Source of the DNA: Lactifluus volemus
Lineage: Eukaryota; Basidiomycota; Agaricomycetes; Russulales; Russulaceae
DNA length: 44,166 nt
Direction of reading: 5' to 3'
Assembly: GCA_022376515.1 (NCBI GenBank)
Contig: WTXI01000297.1
Span: 1-44,166, forward strand
Shown: piece by piece, positions 33,385 through 44,166 of the stretch
How positions within the stretch are numbered: the first letter of the stretch is position 1
Layout: each line of letters opens with the position of its first letter
Translations under genes and position numbers: made by a program
Notes under the pieces: model-generated
Seen by the model: only the letters and a program-made list of their open reading frames with translations
Databases searched by the model: none
What the model was told of the DNA's origin: nothing

Positions 33385-36300
33385 ATGCCAACGTCTTTCA
33401 CACCCGATCCCGATGTTCCCGTTAACCATTACTATAGCTCAGATCCTCCACTGGCAAAGTCCCGAATCGGGTACATCACTCACTTCATCTTCAATTTCGA
33501 TACTAGTATTTACTCAGATGATTGCCTTGTGATTAGCGCGATCACCGCTCAGGCCAGCGGAATACAATCAAGCATACTCCAGCTCGAGATCACTGGTACC
33601 TATCTCAGTATTTCTACCTTGATAAGTACTAAATCTCTCCCTCTTCTCAGTCCTCTCGGCACACAATCTTCCTCGTCTTAAAGTCCTCCCGGGGAAGGAG
33701 AGACAGTTTTATGTCACATTGACGAACGGGAAGAATACGTGGCAGACACGATCGGGGCAGAGCGTCGCGCAGCACGTGGAATGGAATGAAAGATTAGATG
33801 CATCGTGAGCACTGTCGTACTTTCATTCCTCGGTCCAACTGAGTCTCCTGCAGTGGTTTACAACCACTCTCCCGTATTACAGTATCGCTTTATGCGAAGA
33901 GGTCCATGCGGACAGACATCCTTATCGGAAGGGAGGAGATCACCTGTGAAGCCCAACCTGGTTCGTCTATGTCTTCGAATTGTTACTCATGCGCTGAGAG
34001 TCCTACATCTAGATCTTGAGATAGTTTTCAGCACTTCTGATGGACATGGTAGGCACTTACGAGAGCCGGCCACACTCCTCTTGAGCATCACCGTGTCGAC
34101 GAACTCTCTATGTGTGGCACCCAATACCCCCCCAGGTCCTACGACAACGGCACTGTACAACCACGGCGCTGAAGAAGGTGGTGCACGTCTTGGTGACCTT
34201 CCCACAGGGGGCGATACCTCTGTGGGACCAGTACCAGACGGCCAGGTGGAGATGTCACGTACTCTGGATCGTGCCGAGGAAGCCATGAAAGCTATGGATT
34301 CGATGATGGCATGGAAGGGTGCCATGAATGTTATCAAGCAGGTACTTGACGCTATCGGACCAATCGCAGGAGTATGTCTCACATCGGATTTGCGCATCAT
34401 TTGCTCTGCTAAGCAAGGTTTCGCGCTTCAGTTGCTCCCCCATGCACAGTTGGCATGGACTCTGCTCTCAAAGATTCCCGAGGTAGGTCCCCATGCCTTA
34501 TCGGAGGACATGGAATGTTCAATGGGTTTCATGTATCGCCAGACTTTGCTACTCCAGCTTCAGCGTGACGACAACGTCCAAACACTACTCAAGGCGATAC
34601 AGGACGCATTCGAATTTGCAAAGGAGGCGGACGTTTTGAAGAACATGGAACCAGGATCTACTCATGCAAAGATCCTGGATGAGATGCTGGAGTGTGTCTC
34701 GGAATGTGCGAAGTTTATCATATCGTATGCGGAGAATGTGCAAGTCGGTACGTCGTCATGGCCTCTGTTATTAGCGATTCATCCTAAACATTTGATTTTC
34801 AGCGAAGCGGACTTTGAAGAATGTCGTCAGACAAGTTGATACGAAAATTGATGAGTATCGCACAAACCTCACTCGACTGCGAGACAATTTCCTCGCACGT
34901 ACTGCGGTCGTCACTGGGATTGCTGTGCTGGAGGCTGGTGCGTAGTCCTAAATATAATACGATTGGATAATCTTCCTGACGAGGGGTACGAAGAATTGGA
35001 TGCAAAAATCAGAGAATTGCCTTATAAAGGAGGCTTGCGATTTGGCGATGACAGGCGCTGTCTTACGGGCACACGAGAAGACTTCTTGGACCATATCATG
35101 AACTGGGTCGAGAATCGAGAATCTCAACGTGGGCTCGTGCTCCTCGGCCAGGCCGGGACAGGAAAGTCATCGATTGCACATGAAGTCGCTCGGAGGCTCG
35201 AGAACAAGTATCTCGGCTCCTACTTCGCTTTTCTACGAAAGGAGGGCTCCAAGGACGAGGCTCACCAGCTGTTCACGACACTTGCTCGCGACCTCTCCAA
35301 TCGCTATCCTGCCTTTAAACTCGCCCTCGGAAGGGTACTCAAGACCGATCCGTCACTTTGTAGCACTCGACACTATCGCACACTCTTCGAACGCCTCATC
35401 CTTGAACCAGTCAAGAGCGTTCAGCTTGAAGACCCTATCCTTATCGTGATTGATGGATTGGACGAGAGTGGTGACGCAATCGGCCAGAGTGGATTACACA
35501 AATTTTTTGCTGAACATCTCTTCGAGTTGCCATCAAGTTTCCGCATCTTGATCACCTCGAGACCGGAGCGTGGTATTGAACGTGTGTTCGGTAACGCGTT
35601 ATCCGTGCGCACCCTCTATATGGATGATCACAAGCTGGCTGCAAAGACGGAGCAAGACATTGGCCTGTATCTCCGGAATGAACTCCCTCCGAACCTGTTC
35701 AAACGACACGGTGTCAAACTGGCAAAGGCAGCAGAAGGATTGTTTCAGTGGGCAGCCGTTGCTTCCGGGCTAATAAACAATCCTCCTCCTAGCTTTGGGT
35801 TTAGCAAGAAGCAGGTGATAGAGCGTCTGTTGGGGCACTCTCGAGGTCGTGATGGGCAAGATCCTTTGGACCAGCTATATGGAGAAGTTCTGGAAGGATA
35901 CTTCAAACCGGTTGCAGCACAGACCCTATTTCGTTCCGTCATGGGACAGCTTTTTGCTGCTCTCACTCCGCTTTCCATTCGTTCGTTGACTATTCTGCGA
36001 CAACATGCACCCAATGATGACCCCGAGGACCCCGACCCCGAGGATTCGGAATGCGTTATTGAAATGCTCCGACACCTTGGCTCACTGCTCAGTAACGTGA
36101 CTTCATCCGACGATACCCTCCCAATCGTCCCTCTTCACACCTCCTTCCGTGACTTTCTGGCCGACGAGAAGAGTGGGATATTTCACATCGACCTTGGCAA
36201 GGCTCACCGTCAGCTGGCACATTCCTGTCTTGGATTAATGCTCAATGACCTCAAATTCAACATTTGCAAACTCGAGTCATCATATCTCGCGAACAGGGAT

Positions 36301-38970
36301 CTCCCAGACCTTGAATCTCGAATTTCAGAATATATTCCACCTGCTCTATCGTATGCGTGCTTCTTCTGGGGCGATCATCTAGAACATCTTGGTATTGAGC
36401 AGGACCTGTTTCCAAAACTTCGATCTCTGTTCGAGACAAGATTTCTTTTCTGGCTGGAAGTGCTCAGCATCAAGAACAGTGTCGGTCTTGCATCACGAGC
36501 ATTGGCATCTCTGAACATATGGTTGCGGTCTGATCAGCAGAAGGTAGGCAGCTCTTATGATGTTATACGACATGTAGTGACTATTGTGTACAATTACAGC
36601 GATTATTCCAATCACAGGTTGACAATCTGTTGGGATTAGTGAATGATGCGTTCGCGTTTGTGCGGTATTTCGGGATGGCGATAGCAAGGAGCATCCCGCA
36701 TATATACATATCAGCTCTTCCTTTCGCACCATCCTCTTCCCGCATCGTAAACCACCACCTTCACCTATTCCCTCACACACTGTCTTTGAAACGTGGACGG
36801 TTGGCTGATTGGCCAGCATTAGAAATGACTATTAAAGCACACGACAGACGCGTCGACTCCGTTGTATTCTCATCAGATGGACAGCGCATCGCATCATCCT
36901 CGAAAGATTGCACGATCCGGGTGTGGGATGCTACGACGGGGGAAATTGTAGCGGGGCCGTTTCCGGACACACCGAGAAATCTTCTCCGTCGCATTCTCGC
37001 CTGACGGACAACGCATTGCGTCGGGCTCGGAGGACTGCACGATTCGGGTGTGGGATGCCGCAACAGGAGAGGTTGTAGCCGGCCATTTGATGGACACATG
37101 GTGGGTTAGATGTGTTGCATTTTCACCGGACGGGCAACACATCGCCTCGGCCTCGAGCGATCGCACGATTCGTGTTTGGGATGCGGCAACTGGAGAGGTC
37201 GTTGTGCGCCCATTTATTGGACACATGGACGAGGTCTACTGTGTTACATTCTCACCAGACGGGCAATATATCGCTCTGCCTCTCGAGATTGCACGTTCGC
37301 ATGTGGGATGCTGCAACCGGAGATGTCGTAGCGGGCCCGTTTACTGGACACACTGAACGGGTTGAGTGTGTTGCGTTCTCACCGGATGGGAAGCACATTG
37401 CTTCGGCCTCGGCGGATCGCACGATTCGTGTGTGGGATTCCGCAATAGGACAGGTCGTAGGAGGCCCGTTCACTGGACACACCGATGCTATCTACTCTAT
37501 TGCATTCTCGCCGGACGGAAACGCATCACCTCAGCCTCGGCAGATCGCACGATTTGCGTGTGGGATTCCACAACAGGCCAGATCGTGGCAGGCCCATTCA
37601 CTGGACATACCAGTTCCATATTTTCTGTTGCACTCTCGCCGATGGGCAGCGGATTGCCTCGGCCTCGTACGATCACACGGTTTGTGTGTGGGGTGCCAGA
37701 AAAGGAGAAGTAGCGGGTCCGTTTACTGGACATACCCAGTCGATCTTTTCTGTTGCGCTCTCACCGGACGGGAGACGGATTGTCTCTGCCTCTGCAGACT
37801 GCACAATTTGTGTGTGGGATGCCGCAACAGGAGAGGTCACAGCAGGTCCGTTTACTGGCCACGCCAATCGGGTCACTTTCGTTGCATTCTCGCCTGAAGG
37901 GCGGCGGATTGCCTCTGCCTCGCTCGATCGCACAATTCGCGTGTGGGATACCACAACAGGAAATATTTAGCGGGCCCGTTTACCGGACATACCGATATGG
38001 TCATGTCTGTTGCATTCTCGCCGGACGGACAACGCATCGTGTCGGCCTCGGATCGATCGCCACAGTTCGCGTGTGGGATGCCATAACGGGAGAGGTTGTA
38101 GTGGCCCGTTTATTGACACACTGATAAGGTCTGCTCTGTTGCATTCTCGCCAGACGGGAAACGCATTGCGTCGGCCTCGGACGATCGCACGATTCGATAT
38201 GGGATGCCCGTAACGGGAGAGGTTGTGGCGGGCCCGTTTACTGGACACACTGGGCCGGTGTGTCGTTGCATTTTCGCCGGACGGAAGCGCATTGCGTCGG
38301 CCTCGGATGACCGCACGATTCGAGTATGGGATGCCATAACGGGAGAGGTTGTGGTGGCCCATTACTGGACACACTGAGGTGGTCTGCGCTGTTGCATTTT
38401 CGCCGGATGGAAGCGCATCGCATCGGCCTCATACGATCACACGGTTCGCTTGTGGGATTCTGCAACAGGGGCAGCCGTAGCAGGCCTGTTTATGGCCACA
38501 CAGATCGATTAACTCGGTTGTATTCTCACCAGACGGCAGCGGGTCGTTTCGGCCTCGAATGACCGCACGATTCGCATGTGGGATGCCACAGCAGGACAGG
38601 ACGTTGTGGGCCCCGTCTGACGGACTCACGAATCGACCAACTCTGGTGCGTCCACTCTGAATGGGCAGCCTATCATCTCGGTCTTACGAGATCATACGAT
38701 TCATGTAGGGAAGCTCAGAGCAGAAGATATTGAGAAAGATCACCTGATGGAGAAGTTCCCAATCAATAGTGATGGATGGATGTATGGGGAAGATAATGAA
38801 CTCCTTTTGTGGATTCCTCCCATTCACCGACCATACTTTCATAATGCTCACACAGTCTGGTTGCTGGCAGACATAGAACGGAGGTAGATCTCTCAAACTT
38901 TGTTTATGGATTAAACTGGGCTACGGGATACGTTCGCAGTTCATCTACATGTATATATGCAAGCTCTGAT
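33385..38970 (+). pseudogene. NLR-C: C2-NACHT-WD40 receptor, WD40 half heavily frameshifted
   Basis: Same exon plan as NLR-B: C2-like domain (LEITVLSAHNLPRLKVLPGK, SRITVSLYAKRSMRTD), helical linker (frame open from 33805 to 34839 even across introns), NACHT exon about 34994-36543 with Walker A GQAGTGKSS (35149-35175) and Walker B ILIVIDGLDESGD, linker from about 36619 after a CACAG acceptor, 14 WD40 repeats (36828-38608) and the LLLWIPP tail near 38805-38830. The first seven exons have no visible lesion, whereas the WD40 exon has lost a net 19 bases in many small indels (for example near 36962, 37090, 37273, 37519, 37645, 37966, 38105, 38268, 38360) and the tail loses a base near 38861. As written it cannot encode a propeller. 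It retains the native upstream region that NLR-B lost to the PIF/Harbinger insertion. Confidence 0.85.
36828..38608 (+). repeat. WD40 repeat array C, 14 degraded units
   Basis: Fourteen units recognisable by position and by unit-specific residues as in arrays A and B. The span is 1781 nt against 1800 expected for an intact array, so 19 bases are lost net. Most changes are one-base losses, often in short G runs (GGGCCC to GGCCC, GACGGG to GACGG); at least one extra base occurs near 38052. Confidence 0.9.
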
Positions 38971-39384
38971 TAGTGTATGGTTAGAATTCAGTTAGCGCCA
39001 GCGAGTCTGTCTGAGGTCCAGTAGAGGGGTGTTTTCAAAATGAGGTACTGGCAGGTACTGGCATAGAGACGTGGAATCGAAAACGAGGGGAAATACGAGA
39101 TCACGCATGAAGGGGGAAATGAAAGGGGCAAATCAAGATGCCAGAAGACGGATTTCAACACAGTACCACAGCTGGCTCACAGAGAGCAAAATCTCCAATT
39201 TGCTCAATTCGGAATAAGCAAATAAATAATGAATTTCAAACTCCAAATAGAGACACAATATGCGGTTATCCACCAATCAGAAAACAGATCCGGACCGAAT
39301 AGAAATCGCAAGGTACACAGTCGAAATTGATATATTGATACCTTGGGTGCAAGCAATTTGTTGGAACTGGCCTCCCCGTGCAAA
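38971..39384. other. Unit 3 spacer between NLR-C and COG3-3
   Basis: Matches the spacers of units 1 and 2 and lacks the unit 1 insertion (sequence continuous near 39255). No gene seen. Confidence 0.6.
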
Positions 39385-39494
39385 ATACGCTCAGTCTAAT
39401 GTCCGCACTCAACAACCTAAATCTTCTCTTACTAAATGGGAAGCCAAGGCACCACTAAGGTAGGGCCAAAAGCGTGGAGCCATCAAGCCCAGTC

Positions 39495-39810
39495 AAAAAT
39501 CGATTGAAGTAACTTGATTCGGATTGATTCGGATTGTATTTAATTTAAGTAAAATGATCCGGATTGATAAAAGTTGAATTCGATTCAAGACAATTCAAGA
39601 TGATTGATAAGATTTGAATATCAATTTAATTAAATTGATTCGGATTGATCAGATTTGAATTCGATTCAAGTTAATTCAAGGCGATTGATAAGTTTTGAAT
39701 ATCGATTTAATTAAATTGATAACAATTGAATAATATCGATCAGCTTACGTGAGATTTGTTTTTGATCTAAAGCACCTGATTAGAATCGATTAGAATTGAA
39801 TATGATGGAT
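39495..39810. repeat. Left subterminal AT-rich repeats of the COG3-3 element
   Basis: Many copies of GATTCGGATTGAT, TTGAATTCGATTCAAG and TTTGAATATC(G/A)ATTTAATTAAATTGAT lie here, including one tandem duplication of about 90 bp (about 39570-39720). A related inverted stretch lies at about 41525-41763. No gene. Confidence 0.75.
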
Positions 39811-40446
39811 CCACATCTGTGCACTGAGTTCCTTAAATGGGCTCATTTAACAGACTCTGAGCGTCATTGCGACTTGCCATTTTGTTGTGAACAAGGTACT
39901 ACTATTTGTAGTTGTTTGTCGTCCCACATCGGGATTTTGCTTTGACGCATGACGCATACATTCTGCTTCCTTCCCTCCCTCTCTAAGTATCGTCCTCTGG
40001 TGCCTTGTCCTCCGACTTGTTCGATCCATTTGACTGAGCAGGTGTGTGTCTATTTGTCTTTGTTCTGTGGCAACTAGTTTGACCCCAACACAACAGTTTT
40101 CCACTACTTGCCCATATTCCTTTTTTTCGCTGGCTTGGTGATATTCTCCTTAAGCTGCACACTCATGTAATGCTCAATTGTTTGCTAAGGACTTATTCTA
40201 CAATGCCCTTATCGTTGTCGTTTCTGAATGTGCCATCCTGAGGTTTCGCTTCAGGCACCGCAAGCTTCCCACTGCCGCCTACAAGTTTCCCATCATCGTA
40301 CTTCCCCTTTCCCTCTCCCAGCTTTCCCACCTCACCACTACCATTGGTGCTGGGCTTTCCTGGTATAACTAAGTTTTATCCCTTTACCACCTTCTTGTAT
40401 CCCACCTCCACCTCCCAGACTCCGCATCGTCTCATTCGACATTGAG

Positions 40447-41253
40447 TTGGACTCCCCTGAAAGTTTTCAGCACCCTGTTTCCGAGTACATCAGTGCGTTT
40501 CCACACAACCTTGAGCCTTATCGCCTATTTATGCTTCCCCACGAAACAGAATTCTCACTTTCGAGGATTCGCGTTTGTTTGTATTTTTTATCTTTTTTTT
40601 ACTCATTGTTACGTTTACCCACATCTCAGTTTGAGAGTCCCGGCGCCGGTACCCCAAAGTCCATCATCAGCCTCAACAATGATGGGATTTTATCGCGGAT
40701 GCCGATGAACGTCCTGTTGATGTCTTGCTTGTTCTTCCCCACTACCGTGCACGTTGCCAACCTACGAAAATCGGATGAGTATGTATATTCATGGCAGAGC
40801 TGAAATCAAGGCTACGGTTGTAAGTGCCAACCCGCAGGTCTTGTAGTGTCATCACTCAACCGTCATACAGTGCCGTCAATCGCCTCGCACTCCTTTCTTG
40901 TCTGTACATTTGTCGTTGGGCACCGGCGCACCGCTCCCGTAACACTCTTCCTGCCGTCAGACTTTTCTGGAAACATTTGCCTCTCGTCCACCACGCCGAA
41001 GATTTCCCTCTCAGTGGGCTTCACTAACCATATCCTTCCCCATGTTCACTTCACGCGGATCTCCAACTTCCGGCACGAGAAGGTGGATGGGTGCGGTGAG
41101 GATGGTTCTGATATGAAGTCGAGATCCACACTACTGGCCATATCATGCTTCGTATGTGGGACGTTTCGGAGGGCACACCAGAATGCGTTGTACGTGAAAC
41201 ACGTGTCATCGTGCCACAAGCTCGAAAAGCTTACAAGCAGAACAGCAACCTAG
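40447..41253 (+). other. Interior reading frames of the COG3-3 element, unidentified
   Basis: Two plus-strand frames, 40447-40803 (starting MDSPESFQHPVSEYISAFPH) and 40846-41253 (with TLFLPSDFSGNICLSSTTPK and a CFVCGTFRRAHQNALYVKH stretch), fill most of the interior. The LPSDFSG segment resembles a motif of small Agaricomycete proteins of unknown function, but the match is weak. They could be a captured host gene piece in two exons. No function can be given. Confidence 0.3.
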
Positions 41254-44166
41254 ACCAGCTATTGACTGGGATTTTCTCCTCGATGATTGATTGCATCGTC
41301 CCTTTCCTCTCTGTTTAACATGCCATTACTCCAACACGATGATTGTGAAAACCGGTACTCTACAGTATGTAACGTTCAGCTCTAGGTGTAAGCCCCCTCT
41401 CCCCCTTTTGACTGCTGGTCTCTTACATCAATCACAGAAGGGGAGGGTACTCAGGCTCCACATGCGCCGGCATGTGCATTTGCTGCAGTGGATGTTGTGT
41501 TAGCGACTTGCACCTTAGCAACATCGATAATATTTAAATAAAATTGTACAGTAAATAGAAAATAAATAAAGATTAATTCGATTCAATTCGATTCAAATGC
41601 GCGTAATCAAAATAAATCGATCCAATTCAATTCAATTTGGACCGGAATTCAAATAAATTCGAAAAACGTAAATTGTCTTCAATCCGAATTGAATCAAACC
41701 TATTTGTCTGCTCAAATTTTGATCAAAATTGAAATAAATCAAGTTACTTCAATTTACTTAAAATTACTTCAATCGATTTTTGACTGGGCATCAAGGCTGG
41801 AGACCCTCTTCACCATTATCCACAGTCAGAGTCAGTCCATTTCTATGTTCCCCGGTTATCCCTTGCAATTCAGCGTCATCGCAGCCTTCACGAGAGGACT
41901 CTGGCAATGCTTCCCGTCCATCAACTCCCTACAGCGCGTCAAGCTTTGTTCCGTTTCCCGTCCTCCCACGCCGGGCTCGCGTCAACCGGCCGTTGCCCAC
42001 GCACATGCAATACATCCGAAGCAGCCAGTCCAGACTTCACAACAATTTTACGACTGGTTCGCGCTGATAGACCGCTCAGTGGTGCATAGCCAGGAAGCTC
42101 ACTTCCGACACCATCTTTTGCGCGTCTCCGAACATCTCGACACTTGCGACAGGCTTGTCGGTCACATCGACCAGGTCGATACAGAGGTTGCGAATATGTT
42201 GGATAAGTGGAAGAGCATGGAGGAGGGCGGAAAAAGTCTGCAGGACGCGAGCCAAAAGTTGTTGGACGAGCGGGTGCGTATCGCCTCACTCACTCACATC
42301 TCTCTCGGACGCGTAGAGGAGCTTGATGGTTGCGTCGTCTTTTTACAGGATCGACTGGGAGCTGCAAACGGCTATCGGACGACCTTGGAATACTTTCAGG
42401 AACTGGAGCATGCGATGCGGCTGCTCAATCACCCTGGCGAGTCGCTCGTTCTCCAGATTGACTTTCTCTACATGGTTGAGCGTGTGGACATCTGCATCGA
42501 GTTTCTCAAACTCCATGTACGGACCGTTTTTCTGCCAGCGTTTGTGAACTTGCTCATCTTCCCCCTCCCCCAGAGAAACTACAAAGAAGCAGAGGTCTAT
42601 CTCCTACGCTTCCAGCAATGTATGACCTGTGCAATGACGTTCATCAAAATGTATTTTGTTGGATCTCTCCGTGCACTCACCCAGGATGTCTCGCGGCGAC
42701 TCTTCGAGCAGGTGCCTTTCTCTGCGATGATATATTACCACCTCTTCTAAGCACTGATCTGTTTACAGGATGACTCCGAGTCTGACACTGCACAAATGCA
42801 TCTTCTTTGCACGCGTTTCACCACCGTGGCTGGCCAGCTTGTGCCTTTCCTTGGAGAATTCGAGCGCCGTGCCCACTCACACCCGAGGAGCTGGGAGCTC
42901 TGCTCTCAGAGTGCCACGTTGGCACACGAAAGATCCTCTTGACTTCACGCCTTGCTGAGCAGATCCGCGGTCTCGACCCTACGAAGACGGAAATCGTGGA
43001 GTTAGTACGCCTTTTTGCATCATATCCTCAGTCATCTAACGACATGTCATGAACGCGTTATAGACACGCGCCGGGCGCAGCTGCCTGAAGCAGATCTGTA
43101 CTGAAGAATTTGACCTGTACCGGGCGTTTTTTAGCACCGGGAAGCAGGAACTCCAGTACGTACCGATTATGCTTGTTTTGATCCCAACTGACCGGATTAC
43201 TCGCCCATAGCCAGTACTTGGAAACTCTTTGTGATTACCTCTACGACGACTACGCTACCCCGCATCCTACACGAGCCTCGACTAACTGTCCTCTGCGAAG
43301 TTTGCACTGTGCTTCAAGCACTGATGGTGCTCGATCAGCCACTGGACGACGAGATTGAAGAGAATCAGGAGACGTTGGTAGACTACAGATTCGTCATCTA
43401 CTGCAGATGGTACTGCAGGATGCGCAAACGAGGCTGTTTTTCAAGGCACAGGCTGTCATACAGTCCGACATACGATACTATACTCCAACGGCCAAGGATC
43501 TAGCGTACCCGATAAGCTCGCTGGTACGTGTCATTTTTTTATTGTCTATCCTTGCTAAAGGTATGTGTAGCTGCCCAGGGAGCACAGACAGGATACGAAA
43601 TTCGCGAGAAGAGCAGAGCATCAGCCGCCTGTTTGAGGGCCCAGGGCTTAACCAACGCGAGACATGGTACCCAACGCTTTCCAAGACTGTGTGGGTGCTC
43701 TCCCAGCTACACGACTTTGTTCAGGCAAGCCTCTTATGATCTTGTAACGTTTATGTTGATCATATGGAATACACCTACAGCCAACTATTTTCTATGACCT
43801 TGCGCACGAGGCCGTTAGTTTGTGCCATGGGTCATTGCTGAGTTGGTCAGAGCAAAGAGCGGATTCGATGGATAATGTTTCTTGTCCGCCATCTTACTGA
43901 CCTTAAGGAGATCACGCGGAATCTGGACCTTGCGCAGAAGGACGAGCCTCAAGGAGGTGGCGGTAGTGGAGGCACAGATCAGTACGGTGTCGCAGGTCAG
44001 TCCAGCCCTCGAGCCGTGCGCCCTGGAGCCTGATGTTCAGTGATCATGAACTCCAGACATGTTATCCTCTGTGCTGTCGCGCACGTCAACGCTCCTCCCT
44101 GGCTCGCTTTTCACATCTCTCGACAGCATGCGCTCAGAACACCTCGCGGACGCAATACGAGTACGC

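Larger units (their letters stand above)
39488..41788. mobile_element. 2.3 kb TIR transposon of unknown family inside COG3-3 exon 1
   Basis: The ends are perfect 25-bp inverted repeats starting CCCAGTCAAAAATCGATTGA (39488-39512 and 41764-41788). CATCAAG flanks it on both sides (39481-39487, 41789-41795), a 7-bp target duplication; units 1 and 2 have the uninterrupted GAGCCATCAA(G/C)GCTG. Subterminal regions are rich in GATTCGGATTGATT / AATTCGATTCAA motifs. There is no recognisable transposase, so it is non-autonomous. A 7-8 bp duplication would fit hAT-type chemistry, but the terminal bases are not the usual hAT ones, so the class is open. Confidence 0.85.
39385..44166 (+). pseudogene. COG3: COG3-3: conserved oligomeric Golgi complex subunit 3, split by a transposon and cut by the window end
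   Basis: The first exon (WEAKAPL near 39440, ending GAGCCATCAAG) is interrupted by a 2.3 kb element and resumes at 41789. Downstream pieces are PSREDSGNASRPSTP, QQFYDWFALIDRSVVHSQEA (about 42040), HIDQVDTEVANMLDKWKSM, TTLEYFQELEHAMRLLNHPG, FLYMVERVDICIEFLK (about 42465), LLRFQQCMTCAMTFIKMYFV, the FTTVAGQL segment (about 42820), ILHEPRLTVLCEVCTVLQAL (about 43265) and part of the C-terminal region to the window end. Lesions are net losses of 2 and 1 bases near 42355-42388 that cancel and replace about seven residues, losses near 42917, and a 10-base loss near 43365. Both the insertion and these changes argue against function. Confidence 0.85.

Noticed and set aside
36828..38608. Programmed frameshifting in the NLR genes
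   Set aside because: The shifts differ in position between copies, lack a common slippery site and are too many in copy C; decay or consensus error is simpler.
22679..38970. Repeat-induced point mutation as the cause of gene decay
   Set aside because: The lesions are mostly small indels and I see no excess of C-to-T changes; the single TAG at 29199 and TGA at 4416 are not enough.

Overview
The window is nuclear DNA from a filamentous basidiomycete, most likely an Agaricomycete. Genes are cut by short introns (about 45-75 nt, GT..AG), the NACHT-WD40 proteins have the architecture and C-terminal tail usual in Agaricomycetes, and the mobile DNA (a Plavaka-type transposon with a DUF6532-type partner gene, and a PIF/Harbinger element) is typical of that class. 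I saw no bacterial operon, CRISPR array, rRNA or tRNA.

The backbone is one unit of about 10.7 kb present three times in tandem on the + strand. Each unit holds an NLR-like receptor gene (C2-like N-terminus, NACHT NTPase, 14 WD40 repeats, conserved tail) followed by a copy of the Golgi tethering gene COG3. Unit 1: NLR-A (cut by the window start, to 3116) and COG3-1 (about 5590-8788). Unit 2: NLR-B (about 22679-28284) and COG3-2 (about 28715-31671). Unit 3: NLR-C (about 33385-38970) and COG3-3 (about 39385 to the window end). All six genes carry frameshifts, stops or insertions, so each looks like a pseudogene, unless the indels are consensus errors in a repeated region.

The units were invaded after they duplicated, because each insertion site is still empty in at least one sister unit. 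(1) 3408-5427, in the NLR-A/COG3-1 spacer, carries a 5'-truncated cyclophilin-40 gene and part of a second gene. (2) 9279-12345, downstream of COG3-1, is a 3.07 kb TIR element with TTAAG-rich subterminal arrays and pieces of two host genes, a DUG1-type dipeptidase and a SEC59-type dolichol kinase; it looks like a Pack-type non-autonomous element. (3) 12917-22324, just upstream of NLR-B, is a 9.4 kb PIF/Harbinger element with TAA target duplications, TIRs of about 170 bp, an intact DDE transposase and its Myb/SANT partner. (4) 15320-21578, nested in element 3, is a complete Plavaka (CACTA-like) transposon that lies in an intron of the Myb/SANT gene, 2 bp from the original 3' splice site. (5) 39488-41788 is a 2.3 kb TIR element with a 7-bp target duplication that splits the first exon of COG3-3.

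Functionally the window is an expanding and decaying NLR locus, probably of the kind used in fungal self/non-self recognition, that serves as a landing site for DNA transposons. The transposon genes are intact and the duplicated host genes are not, so the insertions look recent. The 14 WD40 repeats correspond one to one between units, and differences cluster at a few positions per repeat, as expected for a diversifying ligand-binding surface.
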